Source: Vanessa cardui (taxonomy: Eukaryota > Arthropoda > Insecta > Lepidoptera > Nymphalidae). Taken from it: a stretch of 64,000 nt of DNA. Position 1 is the stretch's first letter, and each line of letters starts with the position of its first letter. A program made the position numbers and the translations under genes. This document shows, piece after piece, positions 12,901-27,900 of the stretch. The stretch is from contig NC_061151.1 in the NCBI RefSeq assembly GCF_905220365.1, positions 1,792,197 through 1,856,196 on the forward strand. The letters are read 5' to 3'. Under the pieces are notes generated by a model. That model ran no database searches, was not told where the DNA came from, and worked only from the letters and a program-made list of their open reading frames with translations.

Positions 12901-15900
12901 TTTGACGATGTGAGGAATAGTTAATATTTCTTACAGCGTCTTTGTCTATGGGTGATGGTGACGACTTACCATCAGGTTGCCCATATGCTGGTTCGCCAAC
13001 CGATTCCATAAAAAAAATTGTGGAACCTTTGAGTTCAAGTTTGTTAGGTCTAATGTAAAAATGTAAAATATCATATTATTATAGATGAGTCATACCTCAT
13101 TAGGGATAGCTTCGACCCCAATACTCTTATAAGGTATGTCAATACCTACCGTTTGACAGTAAGCTAATATGACATCATTGGTCTAAATCTTGGTCTATTA
13201 GATAAAACGACGATTAATGAAAAAAAATATTATTCAATACAAGATTATATTGATGATGATAAAAAAGGATGGAATACTTATCTATATATTATAATTGTAT
13301 TTATCTATTATAAGAGGCGGATGGCTCAGTGGTTAGAACGCGTGCATCTTAACCGATGATTGCAGGTTCAAACCCTGGCGAGCCATGAATATTCACGTGC
13401 TTAATTTGTGCATGAGGAAATCTGCATGTGACAAATGTCATAGAAATTCTGCCTCTGCATTGGAACAGCTTGGTGGAATATGTTCCGAACCTTATCCTTT
13501 AAAAAGGGAGAGGAGGCCTTAAGCCAGCAGTGGGAAATTTACAGGCTGTTGTTGACGTACTTTTTGCGTTAATGTATAACAAACAACCATACATACAAAC
13601 ATTCGCGTCGTAAACATTACTAAGGATATAGATTGGAATCATGATAAACGCATTATCGTTCTCGATAATTATTTATAATAATTAAAAATCGAAGAGAAGT
13701 ATTCACTTATAATAATTAACATAACGGAAAAACCTTTTTTAGTTTATTAAATCATATTAACAATTATATGATATCATTCTGTTGTATGGATGTACAGTCG
13801 GGGTAAGAAAAGGTTCGTCACCTTAAGATCTATTTTCGCGTGCTCAGTGTGAGCGATAATCTGCTTTACCGATCGAGAATATATGACACTGACAGATATA
13901 TTTGGACAATTCAGTAGAAGATATCATATCTAATTTAAATATGGAATGATAATAATAGGCTATTTGACAATGCGAAAAATAAATTGTAATCAGTGTGAAT
14001 TATTGTAATCAGTGTATATTATGAGTTTAAAAATGGTTATTTACTAACCCAAGGTAAAAATTATACTTAATTTTTTCAAAAATCCATAAATAAAAATGCA
14101 AATTTACAAACTTTTGTCACGTGACAAAACGGTCCTGATTGGTCGGCCTTATGATGAAGTCACTTTCTTGTAAACTTTGCTTTTCTACTTTATGTACCAC
14201 CGTGCTATTTAAATATGGAATTTCTAATATGATATTTTTCGGCAAATGTGTACTAGAAATAAAAAACTCAACTTTTACTGGTTTCCTTAACTTCTACTAA
14301 ATAATATAAAATGGATTTTAAAAACCAGCCGAATAGCCTATTACGCCATTAAAAAGACTTCATGTTGACATAAAACTAGACGTAGTCCAAAAGATGTTGC
14401 ACTATTTTGAACCAAGTTATCATACAGTGTAAGTTTAATTTTATATGCAGTTGTCGTTTTAGTGCTTTAGTTACAAAACGTACTAAGAGTTTAAGACTTG
14501 ATAAAGGAATGAATTTAAAAACTGACACAATTACCTGCAAGTGTGATGAAATACAGACATAACATCTTAGTGTCCAAGGTTGGTGGAGCATTGGCGATGT
14601 AATGAATGGCCAATATTTTACAGCGCCAATGTGTGGACGATTGTGACGGTTACTTCCAAGTTGTCTGTTGTCGTTCGCGTTCCAATAGCATTAGAAATAC
14701 GTGATACGATTTCCACTTAAATAGATCCCGTGGTCAAATACCTATTTACACCAATAATTTACAAGGTCGTTGAACGATAGATAATATAATGTGCTCTGGT
14801 CGATTAAAGCGTAAAGTTAACTTTGCCGTTTGATAAATAAAGCTCACGTATTAAGAATCATATAATCTATACATATAATAATATTGGAGTGTCTGTTTGT
14901 AATATTAAAATAGCCCTTTTTTACTCAATGCATATGTATGTATACACGGTATATATACAAAAATAACAATTTACATTTTTACAATTTGTCTGTCATTTTG
15001 TTCTGGCTAATCTCTGGAACGGCTGGACCGATTTTGACGGGACTTTGACTGGCAGATAACTGATATAATAGGGAATAACTTAGGCTACATAATATAATTT
15101 TTTTGATACTTTCAAAGGCGTACAAGGTCGTGAGCACAGCTAGTTACATAATATAAAACAAAGTTGCTTCCCGCTGTGTCTCTATGTATGCATAGATCTT
15201 TAAAATTATGCAACCGATTTCGATGTAGTTTTATTTTAATATATAGATTGATTCAAAGGGAACGTTTTTGTATATAATAAAGAAACACTGATAATTTTAG
15301 AAGTGTGTAATGTGATGTCGTAAATAAGCAAATTTTGTTATATTTAGTATCAGTATTGCACCCGTGCGTAGCCTGTAGTACTTATATGATGTGTGTTATC
15401 ATTGGTTGCAAAAATGTTATCAATTAATTTGTTGATACACCTGATAATGAATCGACATGTGTTTAATTATGTAACCGGGTCTAATTACTATCTTTATACT
15501 AATTACAATAAACTTTTAAATACGTTATCAATTAGGTACGATCGAAATTAATTTGTTTAAGTGAAATGTATTTTCTTTTTTGTATGGTATAGGTTGGCCG
15601 ACGAGCATATCGGCCACCATCACTCATAGACAATGACGCTGTAAGTAATATTAACTATTCCTTACATCGTCAATGCGCCACCAACCTTGGGATCTAAGAT
15701 GTTATCTCCCTTTGCCTGTTACACTGGCTCACGCACCATTCAAACCGGAATACAACAATACTGAGAATTGGTATTTGGCAATTTGGAACTATATGTTAGT
15801 TTTTGGGCTAATCGCGTTCATATAGACAAACAGATGCCATGAAGGGACTTTGTTTTATATAGAGAAATTTGAAGTTTCCTCTTATGTTTTTTTTTTTTTT

Positions 15901-18900
15901 TATATATATGTATATATTATCCGGGTAGGCATATGACTCCACTCCACCTGAAGGCAAGTGGAAATGGAGTCCAAACGCAAACAAGATGCCCCTTCACGCC
16001 TCGTTTCAAGGCACCCAGGAGAATAAAACTGACAGGGTCTGGAAGAGATTGTTTCAAAATTATAACAATATGTATGTCGAAGCGTCAAAAAGTCTAATAA
16101 GGAGCTGATGCCTGACTCCTGACTCCTGAATTATAAATTCAAAGGAACTATATGTCTATATGTAAGTCTGCTACAATTTCGAGCTAAAAACGGAATCTAA
16201 ATTTGATGAAATTTTCCGTGAAACAAGTTTGAACTTCGAGTAAAAACATTAGATTTTGACACATAATTTTGTTATACCTAACATATGATTACCAACCCGT
16301 TAAACGAACATAGTTACGGCCGACAGTTGTACATTAAAGAGTGTTTTATTGTTTCGGTAAGACCTCTGAGCGTACGTGTATTGTCAGCTTCACCCTGAAT
16401 AAAAACAATTGCGATTACGGCCTTAACGATGTGGGGCGCGCATGTATGTGTAATGGATTTCATTTAATTGTCTGAGACGATAATGACTGTCTTTTAAATA
16501 TATATATACTAGCGACTCGCCCCGGCTTCAAGAGAAGCCTGTAAATTTCTCACTGCTTGTCTAACGCCTCCTCTCCCTTTTGAGAAGGCTTGGAACATAT
16601 CCACGCTGCTCCAATGCGGGTTGGTGGAATACACATGTGGCAGAATTTCTATAAAATTAGACATGTAGGTTTTCTCACGATGTTTTTCTACACCGCCGAG
16701 CACGAGATGCATTTTAAACACAAATGGGTTTGAACCCGCAATCATCGGTTAAGATGCAAGCGTTCTAACCACTGGGCCATCTCGCCTCTAACTTGTGATA
16801 CTAAATGATCTTACAACGTTCACAGTTTTTCATTCGTTAGATACAAACCGCTATGTCCCTTCGTTTTGAAACTATAATATCTTCGAAAATATGGATTTAA
16901 GTTAAATAAAATTTCGCAGACACTAATAAAGTAAAGTAAAGTATACGATGTTGTGATGACTTTCCAAGTACAGGTAATCAAAACAAAAAAAAACATGGAT
17001 TAAACCTTCTTGGAAGAAATCTGCTTGGTAGATGTCTGGTATCGAAAAACAAAAAAATAATTCGTTTCTCAGTAAATACTAAAACTCTTACCTCGCTTCT
17101 CGGTAGATGTATTTGTTCATTAATGTTTTAACTACAGCTAACATGATACCTACATTTGTTTATTTATTTATACATTTAGTATTCAAAACTGCACATATAT
17201 CATAATACTAGACATTAAGTGCGTTTGAATTAACCAAAAAGTTATAGTTATAGCCTAGGTTACTCCTTATTACATCTATATGCCAGTGAAAGTACCGTAA
17301 GAATCGGTCCAGCCGTTCCATAGATTAGCCGGAATAAAAAGACTACAATTGTAAAAAATGTTACTTTGGTATTGGTATGAGGAGGCCTTAGCCCAGCAGT
17401 GGGAAACTGACAGGTTGTTACTTTACTTTTATACCTAATATGCATTTAGTAAAAAGCGATTACGTTAAAATTACAAACAGACACTCCAATTTTATTATAT
17501 GTAGATAGAGTGCGAAATGCTATTTGAGTCCTACAATTAACACCCAAATCTTTAACTGCTGAAGGTCTTAACACCTGCACCCCATTAATTGACTTATTGA
17601 AGAACTAATATATTATAAAGGGTTAAGCATATTGCTTCCACCAACCCGCATTGGAACAGCGTGGTAGAACATCCTTTTCCTTAAAGAGAGGCCTTAGCCC
17701 AGCAGTGGGAAATTTACAGGATGTTCTTGTAAGCACATTGCACATTTAGATCTACCGCAGATAGTTGGGTCATTGACCCGCCGCTATTGTAACGAGTTTA
17801 CGTTTATTGGGAACAATCGAATTTTAAACAGGTTTTAATCCTGTGCGGAAAGCGATAAAGCCTGCCGATATCCATTTCCGCCGACGATTTTATGAGAGCA
17901 CGTGAGATAAACACGGCGTTTTTGTTTTGAAAACAGTTTACGGTTCACGGTTACGGTAAAGTTTGGCGTTTTAAGTAAATTTATGCCCTAATTGTAGTAC
18001 ATTTGGATTATGTTATAGGTTGGCGGACGAGCATATGGGCCACTTGATGGAAAGTGGTCACCATCCCGCATAGACAATGACACTGTAAGATATATTACCT
18101 TACATCGTCAATGTGCCACCAACCTTGGGAACTAAGATGTTATGTCCCTTGTGCCTGTAGTTACACTGGCTCACTCACCCTTCAAACCGGAACACAACAA
18201 TACTGAGTACTGTTATTTGGCGGTAGAATAACTGATGAGTGGGTGGTACCTACCCAGACGGGCTTGCACAAAGCCCTACCACCAAGAAATGATTGGTTCC
18301 GTGATACAAGTATTTTATGGTATTTGTTGATTTATATAATACTAGCTACCCGTTCGACTTCGCGTGGGTGCAATGCTGATCTATACATATATATAATAAA
18401 ATTGTAGTGTCTGTTTGTAATATTATAAAATTTTAACAAAAAGAAAAACCGACTTCAAACAAAACAGTATTTTAAAACAAATTGAAATGCACTAAAAAGT
18501 AATAACAATAATTGTAAAACGTAGTTATAGTTATTGTTATATTTGGAGCCGGTGTCTGCCAACCCTATACTATATCTATCTATAAGGTAACAAACATAAA
18601 AAAAAAAAAAAAAAATACAGACGAATTGATAACCTCCTCCTTTTTGAAGTCGGTTGAAAATAACCGCTTTTAATTAAATGCATATGTATGTATACACTAC
18701 ATATACCAAAATAACATTTTTTACAATTTTTGTCAGACTGTCTGTTTGGTCCTGCTAATCTCTGGGACGGTTGTACCGATTTTGACGGGACTTTCGTTGG
18801 CAGATAACTAATATAATAAGGAGTAACTTATTTATTTTTTTGTTAAATTCAAACGCGTATAAGGTCGTGGGCACAGCTAGTACTAAATATACTAAAAAAT

Positions 18901-21900
18901 TGTTTATTTACGACATCATATTAGAAACTTCTAAAATTATCAGTGTTTGTCTACTATGTGGTCCATAGATTATATACAAAATAAAATTTTAACAAAAAGA
19001 AAAACCGACTTCAAACAAAACATTATTTTAAAACAAATAAAAATGTCCTAAAAATTAATGAAAATAATAGCATATTTAACATATTTTTGAGAGTCCTCCT
19101 AGGTAAAATGAAATGAAAAATATTAGACTACTTAAAAGTCGATTTACGATTATATAATGTAGTTATAATTATTGTTATAATTGGAGCCGGTGTCACGGTG
19201 ATTTCACCAAACTACCCTTAAAGTATATCCTTTATAATAAAAAAAGAATCATCAAAATTGGTTAACGTGATTTTCAGTTATTCAGCTATTTGTCGCGCAC
19301 ATACATAATGCAAATTTAAGACTTATGTCGTTTTCATACGGATACCATCATCGGAAAAAAATAAAATTAAAATGGGACCCCACGGGAAGCACTACCTTTC
19401 AAACAAAAAAAAAATTATCAAAATCGGTCCACCCAGTAAAAAGTTATGAGGTAACAAACATAAAAAAAAATAAATAAAAATTTTAACAAAAAGAAAAACC
19501 GACTTCAAACAAAACACTATTTTAAAACAAATGAATATGCACGAAAAAGTAACAAAAATAATTGCGTATTCAACATATTTTTTAGAGTCTTCCTAAGTTA
19601 AATGAAATGAAAAATATTAGACTACTTAAAAGTCGATTAACGATTATATCATGTAGTTATAATTATTGTTATATTTGGAGCCGGTGTCAGCCACGGTGCC
19701 CTTGCCCCAACAATCAAAAGAAAGAAGCGATACGAGCCCCTTGATTGATCCAGTATATTATTGTGTAAAAGGTAATTTGTAAAAAACATATTTGTTAAAG
19801 TACTCTCGTATTGTTTTTTGATAGATATACGTAGGGTTATGTAGGGTTTTATTGGCTGTCACCGACTCCAAATATAACAATAATTATAACTACATGATAT
19901 AATCGTTAATCGACTTTTAAGTAGTCTAATATTTTTCATTTCATTTAACTTAGGAAGACTCTGAAAAAATATGTTGAATACGCAATTATTTTTATTACTT
20001 TTTCGTGCATATTCATTTGTTTTAAAATAGTGTTTTGTTTGAAGTCGGTTTTTCTTTTTGTTAAAATTTTTATTTATTTTTTGATTTTAAGTGAAGCTGA
20101 TGTTGACTAACTAATTTTTTTTAATATGGATAGATTAAGCGTTCCGTTTATATGAGTCAGAAACTACTTCGAGGACAATTTCAAAGGAAACTTGCGAATA
20201 AAGCAAAAATAGACTTTCGAAAATGCGGATTTAATACGTCACGCGGCGTAAACTACAAGGATCCCTCGAAAGAGCTGTAATCGAACTCAGCAAAAAAACT
20301 GTGAAAAAGACCAACTATATTTCGTACATCATATGACATCACATCACATACACAAAATTTGATTAAAGATAGTAAGAAATTCTGTCCCATATCGCACCCT
20401 AACTGCGAGCCGTATAGGAGTTCCATCACTACATAGTAAAAAACAAAGTCGCTTTCTCTGTCCCTATATCTTTAAATTTACGCAACGGATTTTGATGCGG
20501 TTTTTTTTAAAAGATAGTGTGATTCAAGGGGAAGCTTTGTGTATATAATACATGAACAATATAGTAAAGAAACGCTGATAATTTTAGAAGTTAGCGATGT
20601 GATGTAAATAAACAAATTCTGTAGTAAATTTAGTATCAGTATTGCAACCGTGCAAAGCCGGGGTGGGTAGCTAGTTGATTATGATATTCGACTATGATAA
20701 TTACATAAACATAACCACATTACGGAAGGTGACTCAAATATCCAAATAACCTATAAATAAAAGATTCGACTGAGTATCGCTAACGTGCTCCTCAGAATTG
20801 TTCCGTTCCCTTCCGTTCCGTTACTGTGTCATGGATCCTGTGCTCAGAACCTTACCAAACTTTCACCAATTTACCCTTGAAGAGTATATTTTATAAGAAA
20901 AAAAGAATTATCAAAATTGGTTAACGTGATTTTCAGTTATTCAACTATTTGTCGTGCATATACATAATGCAAATTTAAGACTTATGTCGTTTTCATATGG
21001 ATACCATCATCGGAAAAAAATAAAAAAAAAATGGGACCCCACGGGAAGCACTACCTTTCAAACAAAAAAAAAATTATCAAAATCGGTCCACCCAGTGAAA
21101 AGTTATGAGGTAACAAACATAAAAAAAAAAAAAAAAATACAGACGAATTGATAACCTCCTCCTTTTGGAAGTCGGTTGAAAATACTTCTTCTGGAATCAC
21201 TCTCATGTATTAAAAAAATCGTATCAGAATCCGCTTCGTAATTAAACATCTAAGTGTACATAGGGATAGACAGTGGTAAGCGACTCTGTTTTATACTATG
21301 GATTGATGAATACCCCGTTCATAGTTACTTAGTAGGTTTCGGTTACTAACTTGTTTTAGATTAAATATTCCATGTAACACAATAGCATAATTTTTTTTTA
21401 ATTTCTCTGTAAATCTCTTGACGAACTCCGTGGTCTAGTAGTGTGTACACCGGCTGAGTCGATGTAGAAAATACATTAGTTTTCTATGTTGTCTTGGGTC
21501 TGGGTGTTTGTGGTACCTTCGTTTCCTCGGATTTTCCATAACACAAATGTTTTAGCTACTTACATTGGGATCAGAGTAATGTATGTGATGTTGTCCAATG
21601 TTTATTTATTATTACTTTATTTGTCGTAAAGGCTTTGCAATCTCGTTTGGCTATTGAAATCATAATCAAAATATTCTTTTCTAACCCCGGCTTTACACGG
21701 GTACAATACTGATACTAAATATCCTACAGAATTTGTTTATTTAATCCAATGTAAGTAATTGGGATCAGAGTAATACCACATGCATGCTATCCAATATTAA
21801 TTAAAAAAAAAAAAACTCTAATTGATAACCAATTTTTCCTCTGTAATAGCCATCACAAGGTTAACTTATTACTAAGCTAAATAAAATAGATGGAATTTAG

Positions 21901-24900
21901 CAACAAGGATGAATAGATTAAGACTCTTGCCGAAAAACATAATGCAATTAAAAAAAAAATTAAGCTGCCATTGTCATTCTCAGGATGCCTTATAAAACTA
22001 TTATGTATTATAATCGCGTAAATTACTAAACAATAGTACCATGGTTCTCAATTGCTTATAATATTTAATATAAACAGCTATTATCTTTATCTGTTATGTT
22101 TAAATACTATACGAGTTAATATAACGCAGCCATGTTTAGATTTTCGCGCGCACGTTCGCCATTGGTCGTTTAGCTGTCAAGTGTGATAGATTATTTTTTC
22201 TTTATCTCTATGTAGGTACCATTTTTTGAAAATTTATGGAATCTCTTTGGTGAGTGTTTTTAATTTTAATTTATTTTTACGGTAACTAATAAAAACAAAT
22301 ATTTAAAATCAAATCAAATCAGTTAAACTTAACAATGAAGCGTTTTTGAATCATCAACAATTAAATACTACCACCATTTCGGAAAGCAGCAGCAAACTCG
22401 CATATTTGCTCTTTTCAAATAAACAGATTTACAATGCTGTTATTTATAGTAATTAGGGTCCTATGATGGAACCCGAGCCTAACTAACCAGTCGTTTCTTT
22501 CGAAAAAGTACTCTTTTAATGAATAATACGATTTATTTATTATTTTCTTAATAATCTTTTTAAATTTTGAAAATGCTAAATTGATTATATTTTCCGGTAT
22601 CTTCTTTACATAGTATAAAACAAAGTCACTTTTTCTGTCCCTATGTCCCTTTGTACCCTTTAATCTTTTAAACTACGCAACGGATTTTAATGCGGTTTTT
22701 TTTTAATAGATAGAGTGATTGGTTTTTATATATAATACATAGACAATATAGTTAAGTAACACTGATAATTCAACAGTTTCTCATGTAATGTCGTAAATTT
22801 TTTAATTTTTTTGCGCTTTCATTTAAACGCTGGCTAAACCCTACTAGATAGATCAAAATAATGTACTACAGAATTGTACACTTCAAAAATGTCTACAAAA
22901 AAGTCCGCGATTTTATATGTCTATCTCTTAAAGATAACCCACAATAAACATTTTTTTTTATCTTTTATTTTTAAGAAAAAAAATGGCTTATTTTCGAAGC
23001 GATTTTAAGCAATATAGCATTAATCCTTATCCAATTAGGTACATTAAATAAATTGTGCATTCAATATAGATCAATACGGCCTTTTACTGCATGTTATTTA
23101 AATGAATATTTTCGAAGATATTACAGTTTTAAAACGCACGGACAAAGCGGTTTGTATTTCCTATGGAGTGAAAACTGTGTATATTGTACCTATTTGTTAT
23201 CACTGCATAGCATGAGTGAGTGAGTGATTTAAAGAGAATGCCTCTGCAGTGGTTTCTAATGTGATGTCGTAAAAAGACACATTTTTTACGCATATATTGC
23301 AAACGCTGGCTAAATACTATGAGATAGATCAAAATAATGTTCTACAGAATTGTACACCTCGAAAATGTCTACAATAGTCCGCGATGGTATGTGTCTATCT
23401 GTTAGTTATGACCGACAATAAAAAAAATTTGGCATTTCTTTTTTACCATATTGGCTAATTTTCGTAGCACTTTGAATTTAGTAGCAATCGGACGCGGTTA
23501 TTATCGGAGCTCTCTAGCGAGGGAAATGTTATTTCCATAGTTATAGTTAATAAATAAATAAAAATTTTAACAAAAAGAAATAAGACTTCAAAGAAAAATA
23601 TGCACTAAAATGTAATAAAAATAATTGCGTATTCAACATACATTTTTAGAGTCCTCGTAAGTAAAATGAAATGAAAAATATTAGACTACTTAAAAGTCGA
23701 TCTACGATTATATACTGTAGTTATAATTATTGCTATATTTGGAGCCGGTGTTAGCCAAGGGCATGAGGGCACGAGCCCCTTGATTGCGCCCCAGTATATT
23801 ATCCTATAAAAGTTAGTTTGTAAAAAACATGTATCTTAAAGTATATAGTATTGTTTTTTGATAGACATATATATACTTACATAGTGTATATTATACATGA
23901 ACAATATAGTAAATAAACCCTGATAATTTTAGAAGTTTGCAATGTGATGTCGCAAATAAACAAATTCTGTAGTATATTTTGTATCAGTATTGCAACCGTG
24001 CGAAGCCGGGCCGGGTCGCTAGTATTATATATATGCGTATTTAAATAGAGTATAGTTCAGTACCCTTTAATTCTGTTTGTAGTTATTTCTTTTCTGTTAT
24101 AGTGTTATTGATTTTTATTGTTATAAATTAGAATAATTTAAAATTAAGGATTACTCGTTTGACGGATTGGTCGTTGTAATTGATGGATTTAAAAAAGGTA
24201 ATATGTGTCCTTCTTTGTCAACCACAAACCGCCTTTATACGTAAATATTTGTAGCTCGAGGTTTCGCCCGCGTTTCGATGGGTTGGTTGTCTGTCATGTA
24301 TTAGACAAAAAGTAGCCTATGTCCTTTCTTGGTTCAGGTTTGATTCACATCAAATTCAGACCGACAGACAGACAGAGTTACTTTGACATGTATAATTTTT
24401 TTTTTTATGGTATAGGTTGGCGGACCTATATGGGCCACCTGAGGGTAAGTGGTCTCCATCACCCATAGACAATGACGCTGTAAGAAATATTAACTATTCC
24501 TCACATCGTCAATGTCCCACCAACCTTGGGAACTAAGATGTTACGTCCCTTGTGCCTGTAGTTACACTGGCTCACTCACCCTTCAAACCGGAACACAACA
24601 ATACTGAGTACTGCTATTTGGCGGTAGAATAACTGGTGAGTGGGTGGTACCTACCCAGACGGGCTGAAATAATATTAATATTAATTAAGATTTCATTAAA
24701 TTCGGAGATTTCCCCGCGAAAGAGTTACTGTAGCACTTATAATATTATGAACATATTAAAGTATCGTTTGCGTGGCTTTCACTCCAAAGGTCAATTGAAA
24801 AGGGTCATCATATTAATATGTATATATTTAAAATGGCTGCTGTCATAATTGTTGCATTTGGTGTTGAATAAATACAAACAATATTGTTTCACTGACGACC

Positions 24901-27900
24901 TCCGTGTTCGAGTAGTGTATACACCAGTTTTCATGGGTACGCCACTCCGAGGTCTCGGATTCGATTCCCGGCCGAGTCGATGTAGAAAATTCATTAGTTT
25001 TCTATGTTGTCTCGGGTCTGGGTATTTGTGGTGCCGTCGTTGCTTCTGATCTTCCATAACCGAAATGCTTTAGCTACTTATTTGGGATCAGAGTAGTGTA
25101 TGTGATGTTGTCCAATATTTATTTATTATTAATTATTATTTTATTAGTCGTGAAGGCTTTGCAATTTCGTTTGGCTATTGAAATCATAATCAAAATGTTC
25201 TTTTCTAACTCCGGCTTCGCAGGGGTAAAATACTGATACTAAATATTCTACAGAATTTGTTTATTTACGACATCACATTAGAAACTTCTAAAATTGATTT
25301 TATATTATATACAAAAACCTTCGTCGCGTATTACTCTATCTGTTAAAAAAAACGCATCAAAATCCGTTGCGTAATTTTATTGATCTAAGCATACATAGGG
25401 ATATACCTACAAGTAAACGACTATGTTTCATACTATGTAGTAATTATTGTTAGCAACGAATAACTGTTAGTTGTATATATATACTAATATCGCGTGTAGT
25501 TGTCGCCTTTTCTTTTATTTATGGAATAGTTTGTCTAACGAGCATATGGGCCACCTGATGGTAAGTGGTCACCATCACCCATAGACAATGACGCTGTAAG
25601 AAATATTAACTATTCATTACATCGTCAATGCGCCAACAACCTTGGGAACTAAGATGCTATGTCCCTTTTCTTAGAACACTTCAATTATTAAATTTTTCCA
25701 CAGCTCCATCACCAACTAAGATTAATGTATCATTATCATCGTTGATTAACTATGTATAATCTCTGGAACGGCTGGACCGATTTTGACGGGACTTTCGCTG
25801 GCAGATGACTGATACAATAAGGAGTAACTTAGGCTACAATGATTTTTATTCAAACGCGTATAAGGTCGCGAGCACAGAAAAAAATAATTTTCTTTCATTT
25901 CGCCTTTTTTAATAGATACAAGAGTAATGTTTTTGTATATAGTATATGGACAATATATTAAGGAAACTGTTAATTTTTAAAGTTATACATATAAAACAAA
26001 CAAAAAAATAAGAAAGCAACACAAAATTAATAACATACAAAAACGTACAAAAGAATATTAAAAAAAATGTAGATTAAAAGTGCATATTGTTCTACGCTTA
26101 CATTGTAAACTATATGAGATACTAGATTACAAACATTTCTCTTGAACCAATCTATCTATTAAAACCGCATCAAAATCTGTTGCGTGATTTTAAAGACGTA
26201 AGCATACATAGGTACAGACAGCGGGAAGAGACTCTATCTTATAGTATGTTATGATGCATATTGTATAAAAATATTACCTTAATGCACTTTAAAATATATT
26301 TGAATTTTTACAAATAACGTTTAACGGTGAACTGGTGAAAAATGCGAGCCTCTTTTATCGATTGTCCAATCAGCGGTGCTAGAAAGAGATAGCTCTATGT
26401 TTAACTCAACACTCTCTAAAGTCAGACTTTTATCTCATATGGTTTATTGGGTTTTTTTGTAACATATCTCGACGTCCGATATCCTATGTCATAAGGTATT
26501 TCCCGTTCTTGTTTCATTAACAAGCTGTGCCCGTGACCTTGTACGCGTTTGAATTTAACAAAAATATTGTAGCCTAAGTTACTCCTTATTATATCAGTTA
26601 TCTGTCAGACAAAGTCCCATCAAAATCAGTCCAGCCGTTCCAGAGATTAGCCGGAACAAACAGACGGACCGACAAAAATTAAAAAACTTGTTATTTTGGT
26701 ATATGTACCTACCGTGTATACATATGTACATATGCATTGAGTAATAAAGGGCTATTTTAATATTACAAACAGACACTCCAATTTTATTATATGTATAGAC
26801 GATGAATAAAGGTTTGTTCACGATATAATAATAATAGCCTTTATTTAACACGTAACATACTACTTTCTTATTTTTTTATGGTATAGGTTGTCGGACGAGC
26901 ATATGGGCCACCTTATGGTAAGTGGTCACCATCACCCATAGACAATGACGCTGTAAGAAATATTAACTATTCCTTACATCGTCAATGTGCTACCAACCTT
27001 GGGAGCTAAGATGTTATGTCCCTTGTGCCTGTAGTTACACTGGCTCACTCACCCTTCAAACCGGAACACAACAATACTGAGTACTGTTATTTGGCGGTAG
27101 AATAACTGATGACTGGGTGGTACCTACCCAGTCGCGCTTGCACAAAGCCCTACCACCATGAAAAATCTTAAATACTAAATTCTTATATTTGACACGAGTT
27201 TCGACAAGATTGCCTTGCCTCCCAGCCCGGCTTGCCTAAAGCTTACCACAGAACACGATCTCGTATATTTGTTGTTGTTCATCACGATGTATTATAATCT
27301 TAATGGTATTATCAATAGTATTACTTTGTGTTAAAAAATATTGTTTGGATCTGAAGCCGTAATCTTCGACTGAGGTAACGTGGCCAAACCACTTCTTTTT
27401 TTAAGCTGGTTAAACGCATGAAGCGTTTTTCTCACAGGTTGTGGGGTATGTGAGGCTCGCCGGTGGTGTGCCTACACCACTGGAGCTGGAGTTCCCAGTA
27501 AAAAACCAGCGGTATCCACTCTTACGCATACTACCGTGAATTCCTGGCGTTATAGTGTCGGTTTTACAAGTTTGCCGCTAGTAGGCTATTCAATTTCTGC
27601 CGACCATACTGTCTTTTGTAATCTAATATGCTAGTTTAGTTCATAACCATTTTAATTACATTTATTTTGAAATTGCAACTTTACGATAAGTGTACTATCG
27701 TCCTCATTATATCGGCTTTTTCCGGATAAAATCAAAATCAAAATAAACTTTATTCAAGTGGGCTTTTACAAGCACTTTTACAATTTAACAATTAAGTGAA
27801 GCTACCACCGGTTCGGAAAGTAGATTCTACCGAGAAGAACCGGCGAGAGACTCAGTAGTTACACTTTTTCAACATTTAATAAATACAAAGTCATGTTAGT

